A DNA stretch of 30,666 nucleotides, from the NCBI GenBank assembly GCA_900766395.1, contig CAAFWB010000116.1, positions 1-30,666 on the forward strand, given 5' to 3'. Shown piece after piece: positions 8,288-16,009 of the stretch; position 1 is the stretch's first letter; every line of letters begins with the position of its first letter. This stretch comes from Clostridia bacterium (GTDB lineage: Bacteria; Bacillota; Clostridia; Christensenellales; UBA1242). The notes beneath the pieces were generated by a model. It had not been told where the DNA came from. It did no database searches and saw only the letters and a program-made list of their open reading frames with translations. The translations under genes and the position numbers were made by a program.

Positions 8288-8725
8288 TTATTTTTTATTT
8301 TTTCTTTCAATTTTTTCATATCCCCACCAGTCTGGGAGCAGGGATTTTTGAGTGACAAACTTGAATGGCGAGATGCTTGTGACGATTTTGGCGTCCATGT
8401 TTTCGGCATTTATTTGTGGCATATATTCACGGCACGCTCCGCAAGGAAGCCTTGGAGAAAGTGAGCGATCAATGCACAAAACATATTTCACTTTTGTTTC
8501 GCCAGCAGTGAGCATTGTTGAGAGTGCATTTCTTTCAGCGCAAAAGCCAAGCCCGCAATCTCCTTTGATATTCACACCAAAATATACATTATTGTCTTGC
8601 GTGACAATGGCTGCGGCAGTTGTTGCGATTTCCATAAAAGGTGAAATTTGATCTAGTGTGACAAAACATTTTAGCTCTTCATAGGTTTTTTCAATGCTTT
8701 CAAACTTTTCTGTTATATTCTTCAT
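8288..8725 (-). CDS. cdd: Cytidine deaminase family protein
   Basis: A 145-residue zinc-dependent deaminase that probably converts cytidine or deoxycytidine to the uridine form in pyrimidine salvage. The two zinc motifs are intact: FCAERNALSTM (Cys ligand and the catalytic Glu) and LPCGACREYM (two Cys ligands). The three-Cys ligand set and length fit the homotetrameric CDA class. The start has AAAGGAG upstream and its own promoter. The family also includes blasticidin-S deaminase-like proteins, so substrate specificity is less certain than the chemistry. Confidence 0.88.
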   Translation of the reverse strand: MKNITEKFESIEKTYEELKCFVTLDQISPFMEIATTAAAIVTQDNNVYFGVNIKGDCGLGFCAERNALSTMLTAGETKVKYVLCIDRSLSPRLPCGACREYMPQINAENMDAKIVTSISPFKFVTQKSLLPDWWGYEKIERKNKK

Positions 8726-8743
8726 GTTGCTCCTTTCAAAAAA

Positions 8744-8772
8744 AGTTTAACACAAAATAATAAAAAATGCAA
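8744..8772 (-). promoter_or_regulatory. Promoter for cdd
   Basis: On the minus strand TTGCAT (8767-8772), a 17-nt spacer and TAAACT (8744-8749) lie upstream of the cdd ribosome-binding site. This promoter is divergent from that of the gene at 8817. Confidence 0.65.
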
Positions 8773-8781
8773 TTCGATTAT

Positions 8782-8810
8782 TTGCGTATTTGGCATTTAT
8801 CGAATATAAT
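8782..8810 (+). promoter_or_regulatory. Promoter placing the transcript start at the ATG
   Basis: TTGCGT (8782-8787), a 17-nt spacer and a perfect TATAAT (8805-8810). Only six bases separate the -10 box from the ATG at 8817, so the expected transcript has essentially no leader. Confidence 0.75.
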
Positions 8811-8816
8811 ATTTTT

Positions 8817-9299
8817 ATGGAAAAAATGAAAAAACAAATAACAACACTTTTGGTTTGCTCAATCATTTTGAGCATTATGTTTCCGACAGGAATTGTGGGA
8901 ATAATTTTGGGAGCAACAAAGGGAATCAGTCCGGTGATTATCATATCTGCGGTCATGACGGGTTTTTGCTTTTATGCTGTGCCAATCATGTGGACTTCTT
9001 TTGGTGCCAAGAAGCAACAGCAACGAGTTCTCTCTTGCATTGAAGTGGACAGATTTGAAAATGTTCAAAAAATCAGCAGTGCAACTCAACTTTCAAAAGA
9101 CGAAGTTGCAAACACAATCAAACTGCTCATCAGCAAGGGATATCTGCATGGCTATGCTTTTGATGGAGAGAAATTGCAGCCGATTGAAGAGGGTAAGCTC
9201 AAAACCATTTCAAAGTCTGGAAAAATCAAATGCCCAAACTGTGGTGCGACCTATCAAGCAGGTGACAAAAACGACACATGTCCATATTGTGGAAGTTAG
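8817..9299 (+). CDS. Two-TM protein with winged-helix-like and zinc-ribbon segments
   Basis: A 160-residue protein not recognised as a named family. In order it has two hydrophobic segments (about residues 8-30 and 36-56), then a helical stretch resembling a winged helix (VQKISSATQLSKDEVANTIK, then LLISKGYLHGYAFDG) and a C-terminal zinc ribbon with two Cys pairs (CPNCGATY and CPYCGS). The likely topology is a short membrane hairpin with a cytoplasmic tail. The ATG at 8817 has no Shine-Dalgarno and lies 6 nt after a TATAAT box. It precedes an SPFH/zinc-ribbon gene pair, and similar zinc ribbons recur in all four products, so a common membrane-associated function is plausible. DNA or protein binding by the helical segment is only an inference. 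Confidence 0.8.
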   Translation: MEKMKKQITTLLVCSIILSIMFPTGIVGIILGATKGISPVIIISAVMTGFCFYAVPIMWTSFGAKKQQQRVLSCIEVDRFENVQKISSATQLSKDEVANTIKLLISKGYLHGYAFDGEKLQPIEEGKLKTISKSGKIKCPNCGATYQAGDKNDTCPYCGS

Positions 9300-9318
9300 G
9301 AGTTTTTGTTCAAATTTG

Positions 9319-9347
9319 TTGGCGTAAAAACAAAAAAATGATAAGAT
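9319..9347 (+). promoter_or_regulatory. Promoter for the SPFH gene
   Basis: TTGGCG (9319-9324), a 17-nt spacer and TAAGAT (9342-9347), followed by AAGGAGG just before the ATG at 9366. This is a weaker match than the other promoters in the window. Confidence 0.5.
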
Positions 9348-9365
9348 AAATTCAAGGAGGATTTT

Positions 9366-10481
9366 ATGGGATTATTTAAAATCAAAAAACAATTATTAAA
9401 AGTTATTGAATGCAAGGATATGGGCAAGGACACAGTTGTCTATAAATATCAACTTAATGATCGCGATGAAATCATGAACAGTTCAACACTTGTTGTTCGT
9501 CCATCGCAATGTGCACTTTTTGTTCACAAAGGACAAATTGCTGACATCTTTTCAGAAGGCACATACAAACTTGCAAGTGAAAACATTCCAATCATAACAA
9601 AATTGCTTTCACTTCCAACAGGATTCGAAAGTCCAATCAAAGCAGACGTTTATTTTGTCAACATGAAACAAATCACTGGACAAAAATGGGGAACACAAAA
9701 CCCAATCCCAATGAGAGATAATGAGTTTGGCAACATAAGACTTCGCGGCTTTGGTGTTTATACCTATAAAGTTGACGACGCAAAACTTTTTATGCGCGAA
9801 ATGTTTGGAACAAACGAAGTTTATACAACAGCTGACATGGCAGAACAACTCAAGCCAATGGTTCTTCAAGGAATAACAGACGCGATTGGTGAAAGCGAAA
9901 TTTCAGCACTCGACCTTGCTGCAAACTACAAAGAATTTGGCGACAAAGTTGTCGAATGTTCAAAAGAAGAATTTGGAGCGTTGGGACTCAAACTTTGCAA
10001 AGTTGTTTTTGAAAACATTTCATTCCCAGAAGAAGTTGAAAAAGCTCTTGATGAAAGAACAAAACTTGGTGTTTTGGAATCAAAAATGGGAACATACACT
10101 CAATATCAAGCGGCAAACGCAATGAGAGATGCTGCAAATAATCCAAGTGGCGGAAACTTGGCTGGACTCGGGGTTGGACTTGGTGCAGGTGGTGCAATCG
10201 GAAATATGTTCGCGAATTCGCTTTCAACAGAAAACAAAACAAAATCGCCTTCTGCTCAATGCGTGAAATGTGGGGCTTCAATCAAAGCTAATGCAAAATT
10301 CTGTCCAGAATGTGGTGCTCGTCAAGGAGCGGCTTGTCCAAAATGTGGGGCAGCGGTTTCAAAATCAGCAAAATTCTGTCCAGAGTGTGGAGAACAACTC
10401 GTGAAAAAATGTCCAAAATGCGGGGTGGTTCTCAAAGCAGGAGCAAAGTTCTGTCCTGAATGTGGAGAAAAGATAAAATAA
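9366..10481 (+). CDS. SPFH-domain protein (YdjI-like) with three zinc ribbons
   Basis: A 371-residue protein whose first ~240 residues match the SPFH/virion-core-like fold of Bacillus YdjI (ALFVHKGQIADIFSEGTYKL, then GFGVYTYKVDDAKLFMREMFG). Such proteins form membrane-associated oligomers; YdjI helps bring the membrane-stress protein PspA to the membrane. A Gly/Ala-rich linker (about 260-285) leads to three consecutive zinc ribbons at about 299-317, 324-342 and 349-367, each CxxCG...AKFCPECG. No transmembrane segment is seen. It starts after a strong AAGGAGG and its stop overlaps the start of the next gene (TAATG), indicating translational coupling. No pspA homologue is adjacent here. Confidence 0.88.
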   Translation: MGLFKIKKQLLKVIECKDMGKDTVVYKYQLNDRDEIMNSSTLVVRPSQCALFVHKGQIADIFSEGTYKLASENIPIITKLLSLPTGFESPIKADVYFVNMKQITGQKWGTQNPIPMRDNEFGNIRLRGFGVYTYKVDDAKLFMREMFGTNEVYTTADMAEQLKPMVLQGITDAIGESEISALDLAANYKEFGDKVVECSKEEFGALGLKLCKVVFENISFPEEVEKALDERTKLGVLESKMGTYTQYQAANAMRDAANNPSGGNLAGLGVGLGAGGAIGNMFANSLSTENKTKSPSAQCVKCGASIKANAKFCPECGARQGAACPKCGAAVSKSAKFCPECGEQLVKKCPKCGVVLKAGAKFCPECGEKIK

Positions 10482-11527
10482 TGACAAAAATTGAAGCGAC
10501 ACATCAAAAATGCTCGGGCTGTGGAGGAAACGTGTTGTTTTCTCCCAGCACACAGAGTTTGAAATGTCCAAATTGTGAAAGCCTTTATCAAATTGAAGCG
10601 GAGAAATGTTGCCCAAAACATGATTTTGGAAATCAGACACAAAAGCAAAATGCGTGGGAGAACGAGAACAAAGTTGTTAAATGTCAAAATTGTGGCGCAA
10701 GTGTTGTTCTTAACAGACTTGAATATGCAACAAATTGTCCGTATTGTTCAAGTTCACTCGTTGTTGAAACTTCGTTAATCCCGGGGCTAAAACCCGATGC
10801 AATAATTCCTTTTCAGTTTGACAAAGTTGAGGCTTCCAAAAAATTTGCTCATGGCGTGAAGAAAAAACTTTTTGTTCCAAACAAATTTAAAAAGCAGGTT
10901 CCAGAAAGCAAAATCCAAGGCATATACATTCCAACATTTTTGTTTGATGCAAACTCCAAGAGCAGATACAACGGCGTTCTTCTTCGAAACGAAACAACAA
11001 GAGTCAATGATAGACTTGTGACAACAACAAAGTCATTTTCCATTTCGGGGAATAAGCAAATGATTCACAAAAACATCACGATTGAGGCAAGTGCACATAT
11101 TAGTCAGACAGAACTTGACGCAATCAAACCATTTAACTATTCAGAGTTCTACGAATTCAACGAAGACTTTTTGAGAGGCTATTTTGTTGAAATGAATGAC
11201 GATAATGTTGATGACTGCCATAGCACTGCACGAGAGGTGATGAGAGAAGCAATAAGGCGAAATATTTTGTCTGGCTATTCATATGATGGAGTGCAATATC
11301 TTAATGTTTCAACTGATTTTTCTGATGAAAAGTTTTCTTATGGAATTCTTCCAACATATCGATTTAACTACTCATATAAGAACAAAAATTACACAACTTT
11401 TATGAATGGTCAAACAGGTCAGGTTGGTGGCGGTGTTCCAAGGAGTGGCGTAAAAATTACATTCTTTGTTATTGCAATGATTTTAATAATTTTGGGAATT
11501 TTTATTTTGGTTCAATATTTAAAATAG
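10481..11527 (+). CDS. Zinc-ribbon membrane protein (YdjG-like)
   Basis: This 348-residue protein begins with a TFIIB-type zinc ribbon (Cys at 11, 14, 29, 32), followed by a second Cys-pair set (about 68, 71, 86, 89). A beta-rich middle region follows, starting at about residue 105 (PDAIIPFQFDKVEASKKFAH). A single C-terminal transmembrane helix (about 323-345, ITFFVIAMILIILGIFIL) gives a tail-anchored topology with the zinc ribbons in the cytoplasm. The architecture matches Bacillus YdjG, a partner of YdjH, YdjI and PspA. The start overlaps the stop of the SPFH gene by one base; the 21-nt longer frame is ignored because the GGAGA site precedes 10481. Function is inferred from the family and context. 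Confidence 0.85.
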   Translation: MTKIEATHQKCSGCGGNVLFSPSTQSLKCPNCESLYQIEAEKCCPKHDFGNQTQKQNAWENENKVVKCQNCGASVVLNRLEYATNCPYCSSSLVVETSLIPGLKPDAIIPFQFDKVEASKKFAHGVKKKLFVPNKFKKQVPESKIQGIYIPTFLFDANSKSRYNGVLLRNETTRVNDRLVTTTKSFSISGNKQMIHKNITIEASAHISQTELDAIKPFNYSEFYEFNEDFLRGYFVEMNDDNVDDCHSTAREVMREAIRRNILSGYSYDGVQYLNVSTDFSDEKFSYGILPTYRFNYSYKNKNYTTFMNGQTGQVGGGVPRSGVKITFFVIAMILIILGIFILVQYLK

Positions 11528-11536
11528 GAGGTTTTT

Positions 11537-11884
11537 ATGAACAAAATTGAAAAAGGTAAAAAGGGATTATCAGTATTCGGCATCGTGTTGATTGTGCTTG
11601 CTGTGACATTTGGCGTCCTTGGAGTTTTGGGTGTTGTTTTTGGTGCGCTCAAGATAAATGTTCCATTGATTGTCGGTGGAGTTGTTGGACTTATTCTTTC
11701 TGCGTTTTGCATCATTTATGGAATTACATTTGTTTGGACTGCGTCTGCTCTTGTTGCGACCAAAGGCAGTATTGCTGAGGAAAACCTTGGCGTTGGAACA
11801 ATAAACCAAGAAAAATGTCAAAAATGCGGAATGCCACTTGACCCAGAAACTCACGAGTGTCCAAATCACAAAGAAGAAAAATAA
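11537..11884 (+). CDS. Small two-TM protein with C-terminal zinc-binding motif
   Basis: A 115-residue protein with two hydrophobic segments (about 12-40, LSVFGIVLIVLAVTFGVLGV, and 44-75) and a short cytoplasmic tail. The tail carries CQKCGMPLDPETHECPNH, a compact Cys/His zinc motif. No named family is recognised. It follows the YdjG-like gene by 9 nt with AGGAGG upstream, so it belongs to the same unit, and a terminator closes the cluster. Its layout (membrane hairpin plus zinc motif) mirrors the first gene of the cluster, which suggests both are membrane partners of the SPFH protein. Confidence 0.78.
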   Translation: MNKIEKGKKGLSVFGIVLIVLAVTFGVLGVLGVVFGALKINVPLIVGGVVGLILSAFCIIYGITFVWTASALVATKGSIAEENLGVGTINQEKCQKCGMPLDPETHECPNHKEEK

Positions 11885-11910
11885 ACTAATTTGAAACAAT
11901 TAAAAATTCA

Positions 11911-11939
11911 AAAAAAACACGGGAAGTCCGTGTTTTTTT
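11911..11939. terminator. Bidirectional terminator closing the SPFH/zinc-ribbon cluster
   Basis: The stem CACGG/CCGTG is extended by seven A on the left and seven T on the right, so it works on both strands. It separates the cluster from the convergent gene at 12007-12726. Confidence 0.88.
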
Positions 11940-12006
11940 GTTTCTGCAATTATTATCGCTTTCGTTCGTTTGATATATAATTTAAAACGATTGGGCAAAT
12001 ATTAAA

Positions 12007-12726
12007 TTATTTTTCGAACGAGTCTGATCTTGTTGGAGCGGGTTTATAGGTTTGTTTAACGGGCTTCGGTGCAGGGGTTTGAGTTCTTTCGTGGACGCGA
12101 TTCGCGAGTCTCATTTGATTTTCGCGTTGCATTTCTTTTCTGCGTTTGACTTCTTGAATCTTTTGTTTCATTTTGTCAGACATTTTTTCTTCGCTGAGTT
12201 CTGTGGTGTCAGACAAATATTCTTTGAAGTTTTCCTCGCCCTCTTTGAGGAATTGGTCAAGTTCTTTTGCAGCTTGCATGACTTTTTCTTTTGTTTTATC
12301 AATATCAAAATTTTCTTCTGTGAGTTTGAGAACATTCATTTCTGGGCAGTTGAGATTGAGACCAAGTTTGTTTTGAACTTTTTTAAGGTCGGTGTAGAGT
12401 TCAACAAAGTTGTAGTTTGGATCTTTGAAGTTTTGTTTTGCGTTTGCAATGATTTGTTGTTTTTCGCGAAGATTGTCAACAACTCGAGCAATGCTGTCTT
12501 TGTTTTGCATATCCATTGACATATCAAGTGCGGAAATAAGGATTTGAATGTTTGCTTCCGCTCTTTCAAAAGCAGAGCCAACTGTTTTGTTGTCTTGTTC
12601 CAAAATGCTCATGTCGCATCCGTCGCAAACTGTTGGGATTGGATTCACTCCACTTTCTGCCATCATTTCAGCAAACATCACATCAACTGATGCCAAATCA
12701 TTAAGTTCAGAAGGATTAATGCTCAT
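12007..12726 (-). CDS. Hypothetical coiled-coil protein
   Basis: A 239-residue soluble protein with no recognised family. It has a short N-terminal region with a lone CxxC (TVCDGCDMS, about residues 33-40). A long helical, Glu/Lys-rich part follows from about 45 to 205 with heptad-like spacing (for example TKEKVMQAAKELDQFLKEGE). The tail is basic, rich in Pro and Thr and probably disordered (TPAPKPVKQTYKPAPT). There is no signal peptide or membrane segment. The start has CGAGG upstream and an own promoter. The neighbouring rel gene is divergent. The layout suggests a scaffold or binding protein, but no function can be assigned. Confidence 0.75.
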   Translation of the reverse strand: MSINPSELNDLASVDVMFAEMMAESGVNPIPTVCDGCDMSILEQDNKTVGSAFERAEANIQILISALDMSMDMQNKDSIARVVDNLREKQQIIANAKQNFKDPNYNFVELYTDLKKVQNKLGLNLNCPEMNVLKLTEENFDIDKTKEKVMQAAKELDQFLKEGEENFKEYLSDTTELSEEKMSDKMKQKIQEVKRRKEMQRENQMRLANRVHERTQTPAPKPVKQTYKPAPTRSDSFEK

Positions 12727-12750
12727 AAATACCTCGAATTAGTTTTATTC

Positions 12751-12779
12751 ATTTTAACAAAATCTTCCATTTTTGTAAA
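12751..12779 (-). promoter_or_regulatory. Promoter for the coiled-coil gene
   Basis: On the minus strand TTTACA (12774-12779), a 17-nt spacer and TAAAAT (12751-12756) precede the gene that starts at 12726. Confidence 0.65.
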
Positions 12780-12811
12780 GGGAAACGAAAGTGTTTGTCA
12801 ATGCGTTTTGT

Positions 12812-12840
12812 TTGACAAAAATTTTATATATTTATATCAT
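12812..12840 (+). promoter_or_regulatory. Promoter for rel
   Basis: TTGACA (12812-12817), a 17-nt spacer and TATCAT (12835-12840), followed by AGAGGA before the ATG at 12858. Confidence 0.75.
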
Positions 12841-12857
12841 AACAAAAAGAGGAAAAT

Positions 12858-14660
12858 ATGGAAATAATTGAACAAGCAAAAGACTTCCTAAAACTTTGTG
12901 ATGAGTCAGAGATTAGAAGAACAAATTCTGCAATAGACCTTTTGAATGAAACAAAACTCGACCAAGCGAGCATTATTGCTGCTTGCCTTTATATGCCGTT
13001 TTCTGATGAGAAAATTTCAAAAGAGGAGATCGTTGAAAAGTTCGGCGAAGAAGTCTTCAACATGCTCCATGGGCTCATTGAACTGCATAAAGTTCAATAC
13101 AACAATGAAGAAGAAGAGGCTGAAAACATCAGAAAAATGTATTTTGCACTCGCAAAAGATTTTAGAATTATATTTATCAAACTTGCTTTTGTTGTCGCTC
13201 AAATGAGAAATCAAGATTTGTATTCGCAAGAAGAACTCAAAGCATTGGCAAAACTCAACCTTGATTTGTTTGCTCCACTTGCAGCGCGTCTTGGTCTTTC
13301 AAAAATCAAGAGCGAACTTGAAGACTGTTCTTTCAAGATTTTGCATCCACAAAAATATCGCGATATTGAAACTGCGGTTGAAAACAAATATATTCTTGCT
13401 CAAAGCATGATTGAAAAAATAAGACAAAACTTGCGTCAAATCCTCGGCGAACTTGAAATTCATGGCGAAATTATGGGACGCAGAAAACACGCGTATTCAA
13501 TTTATAAAAAACTCATCTCAAAACACGAAAACATTGACGACATCTATGATCTCGTGGCTCTTCGTGTTCTTGTTGACACACTTCCTGAATGCTATGCTGT
13601 TTTGGGAAAAGTTCACCAACTTTTCACCCCAATTCGTGGCAGATTCAAAGACTATATTGCAACGCCAAAATCAAATGGATATCAATCGCTTCACACAACA
13701 ATATTGTTTGAAGGTCTTCCAGTTGAAATTCAAGTGAGAACTTTTGATATGCACAGGTCCGCGGAATATGGTTATGCGGCACACTGGATGTATAAAGAAA
13801 AGAGAAACAAGCAAGATTCTCTTGATGAAAAACTTGGTTGGATTCGTCAAATTTTGGAAGAGAATGACAACCTTACAAGCAAAGAAATGATTGACAGCTT
13901 AAAAGTTGACATTTATGACGGCGAAATCTTTGTTCAAACACCAAAGGGAAAAGTCGTGCATCTTCCAGAAGGCTCAACATCAATCGACTTTGCCTATGAA
14001 ATTCATAGCGAAGTTGGAAATCACATGGTTGGCACACAAATTAATGGGAAAATGCGACCAATCACAACAAAACTCAATTCTGGCGATGTCGTTAATATCA
14101 TAACTTCTCCAAAATGTTCTGGACCAAGCCGTGACTGGCTCAAATATGTCAAAAGCATTTCAGCGCGACACAAAATCCGTCAGTTCTTCAAAAAGGAAAT
14201 GAAAGAAGAAAATATCAGAGTTGGGAAGAATATGCTTGAACTTGCGTGCAAAAACCAAAACATGAGTTTGGCAGAAATTGTGGACACACAAGAATTTGCA
14301 AAACTTCTTGCTCGCGGCAGTTTTGTTGGCGTCGAAGAACTCTATGCTTCGATTGGCGGCGGTTCAACAAATGCGATGACTGTTGTTAATCATTTTCATC
14401 AAATCAAACTCCGACAACAAAAAATGTTGGAAAAGAAAAATCGCATCCAAGTTGGAAGCGATAGTCTTGAGAAAAAGATTGTTGTTGAGGGTGGAGACAA
14501 TATGCTGATTAAAATTGCAAATTGCTGTCAGCCTGAGTTTGGTGACGACATTGTTGGCTTTATCTCACAAGGAAGAGGCTTGATTATTCACAAAGCAACT
14601 TGCGGTCACGTCAAATATTATGACACAAACCGCATCATGAACGCTAAATGGAGAGATTAG
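12858..14660 (+). CDS. rel: Rel-type (p)ppGpp synthetase with degenerate hydrolase domain
   Basis: A stringent-response alarmone synthetase that transfers pyrophosphate from ATP to GDP or GTP. The synthetase domain (about 205-312) is intact: GRRKHAYSIYKK, YDLVALRVLVD, GRFKDYIATPKSNGYQSLHT, and EIQVRTFDMHRSAEYGYAAHW with the catalytic glutamate. A TGS domain (about 356-418) and a helical plus zinc-finger region (CCQPEFGDDIVGF...CGH) follow. The N-terminal HD hydrolase fold is recognisable (NIRKMYFALAKDFRIIFIKL) but lacks its metal and catalytic residues: the FLHDVVEDT position reads CLYMPFSDE and the ADRLHNMRT position reads AFVVAQMRN. The protein ends at residue 600, where the ACT domain would begin; usual length is about 730. 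AGAGGA precedes the start. The product is probably synthetase-only. Confidence 0.95.
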   Translation: MEIIEQAKDFLKLCDESEIRRTNSAIDLLNETKLDQASIIAACLYMPFSDEKISKEEIVEKFGEEVFNMLHGLIELHKVQYNNEEEEAENIRKMYFALAKDFRIIFIKLAFVVAQMRNQDLYSQEELKALAKLNLDLFAPLAARLGLSKIKSELEDCSFKILHPQKYRDIETAVENKYILAQSMIEKIRQNLRQILGELEIHGEIMGRRKHAYSIYKKLISKHENIDDIYDLVALRVLVDTLPECYAVLGKVHQLFTPIRGRFKDYIATPKSNGYQSLHTTILFEGLPVEIQVRTFDMHRSAEYGYAAHWMYKEKRNKQDSLDEKLGWIRQILEENDNLTSKEMIDSLKVDIYDGEIFVQTPKGKVVHLPEGSTSIDFAYEIHSEVGNHMVGTQINGKMRPITTKLNSGDVVNIITSPKCSGPSRDWLKYVKSISARHKIRQFFKKEMKEENIRVGKNMLELACKNQNMSLAEIVDTQEFAKLLARGSFVGVEELYASIGGGSTNAMTVVNHFHQIKLRQQKMLEKKNRIQVGSDSLEKKIVVEGGDNMLIKIANCCQPEFGDDIVGFISQGRGLIIHKATCGHVKYYDTNRIMNAKWRD

Positions 14661-15945
14661 GGTCTTTTTGAGAAGCGCCTGAATGTTCAATAATCTTCCA
14701 TGAAACTTGTTTTTTAAACATTGCAAAAACACCGATTGGCAACCATAAAGCCATGAAGAAAGGATTCGCAAGCACTGTGATGAACGCATTTTTTGGCGTT
14801 ATGTTGCAGTGCTTTTTTTCTGCGAGCAAAATTGCGAGAGTGTAAAACGTCAAGAATAAATAGGTGCCGACATTTGCGATGCCAAACTGAATGAATGCTT
14901 GAATCCAAAGGGCTTTGTCCACTTGTAGACTTGCGCCAACAATTCCCAAGACCAAGCAAGTTATTGCATAGAGCAAAACCGAGCAAACAGGGACTGCGAC
15001 GGGGACAATATTTAGTGCAAACTCCAATTTTCCGAGTCGTTGTTCACGGGATCTGAAAAATTCTTTCAAAATCAGTTTGTTATATTTTTTTCCGACCTGC
15101 ATATGACCTTTGACCCAGCGAACTCTCTGATTCCATTGGAGTTTGAAGTTTTCGGGTTGTTCGTCAAAAATTTCCGTGTTTTCGTTGTATGCACCTTTTA
15201 TGTTGTTGAGTGCGGCAAAACTGCTCAGTTCCATGTCTTCCGTCAAACTATAAAAAGGATAGCCGCCAAGTTCTTCAATCACGCGATGTGCAATGAAAAA
15301 ACCTGTTCCAGAAACAATAACTTTTTGTGAAAACTTTGCACGAAATTTATTTTCGAAAGTGTTGACCATTGAAAATGTGAGGGCAGAACAACTTGCAATC
15401 CAACCGCCATTCCAGTTGCTTGAATTTCTATAGCTCATCGCTAGTTCATATCCCGCATCATACGTCTTGTTCATTTCATGAAGGAAATTTGGAGCGACAA
15501 TATTGTCTGCATCAAACACAAAGTATGCTTCATATCCTTTTTCTTTGGCGATGTTGTTTTCAAGCAGATATTTGAGTGCTTGGTCAAGCGCTGCACCTTT
15601 TGTTTTCACGTCAAGATTTGGCCTAACAAAAACATGGGTGTTTTCATATTGTTTGCAAATTTCGTTTGTTGGGTCATCTTCACGCTCAATAATAACATAA
15701 ATGTCATATTTGTCTTTTGGATATTTTTGGTCTTTTAGACTTTGCAGAAGATTGTTGATGACATGACTTTCATTTCGTGCGGGAATAAGAATTGCAAATT
15801 TATGTTCTGATTTTGCTTCGGGGAGTTTGACCGCAGGCATCAATCCATAAATGTGCGCAACGATTTTTACGCACATCAAAACGAGCGACAAACACATCAA
15901 CCCAATAATAATATAATTAACAATATTTAGAATCTGTGAGTACAT
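14644..15945 (-). CDS. Membrane-bound family 2 glycosyltransferase
   Basis: A 433-residue processive-type glycosyltransferase resembling cellulose/hyaluronan synthase-like enzymes. In order it has an N-terminal transmembrane helix (about 8-33), a GT-A domain opening with FAILIPARNESHVINNLLQS, DAD (145-147) for metal and UDP-sugar binding, TED (235-237) as catalytic-base region and QRVRW (273-277). Three or so C-terminal transmembrane helices follow (about 308-410). It may polymerise or transfer a sugar for a surface glycan; donor and product are not visible. No other polysaccharide genes are adjacent. The ATG at 15945 lacks a Shine-Dalgarno and sits 8 nt after a TATACT box. Its last 17 nt overlap the end of rel, tail to tail. 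Confidence 0.92.
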   Translation of the reverse strand: MYSQILNIVNYIIIGLMCLSLVLMCVKIVAHIYGLMPAVKLPEAKSEHKFAILIPARNESHVINNLLQSLKDQKYPKDKYDIYVIIEREDDPTNEICKQYENTHVFVRPNLDVKTKGAALDQALKYLLENNIAKEKGYEAYFVFDADNIVAPNFLHEMNKTYDAGYELAMSYRNSSNWNGGWIASCSALTFSMVNTFENKFRAKFSQKVIVSGTGFFIAHRVIEELGGYPFYSLTEDMELSSFAALNNIKGAYNENTEIFDEQPENFKLQWNQRVRWVKGHMQVGKKYNKLILKEFFRSREQRLGKLEFALNIVPVAVPVCSVLLYAITCLVLGIVGASLQVDKALWIQAFIQFGIANVGTYLFLTFYTLAILLAEKKHCNITPKNAFITVLANPFFMALWLPIGVFAMFKKQVSWKIIEHSGASQKDPNLSI

Positions 15946-15953
15946 TTCTAGAT

Positions 15954-15982
15954 AGTATACATGATAAAAGTTTTTTATTCAA
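15954..15982 (-). promoter_or_regulatory. Promoter close to the glycosyltransferase ATG
   Basis: On the minus strand TTGAAT (15977-15982), a 17-nt spacer and TATACT (15954-15959). Only eight bases lie between the -10 box and the ATG, predicting an mRNA with almost no leader. Confidence 0.65.
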
Positions 15983-16009
15983 TATTTTTGAAATGTTTTT
16001 CATAAGGGG

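Noticed and set aside
8221..8409. Minus-strand frame at the end of cdd as a second small gene
   Set aside because: It mostly overlaps cdd in another frame and has no start signal or conserved features.
9366..10481. Phage origin for the SPFH gene because of its virion-core-like name in databases
   Set aside because: No other phage genes are near, and the fold and zinc-ribbon context match chromosomal ydjI-type genes.
12052..12519. 155-codon plus-strand frame opposite the coiled-coil gene
   Set aside because: The product is mostly Phe, Leu and Val, as expected from the antisense of Glu/Lys-rich helices; no start signals.
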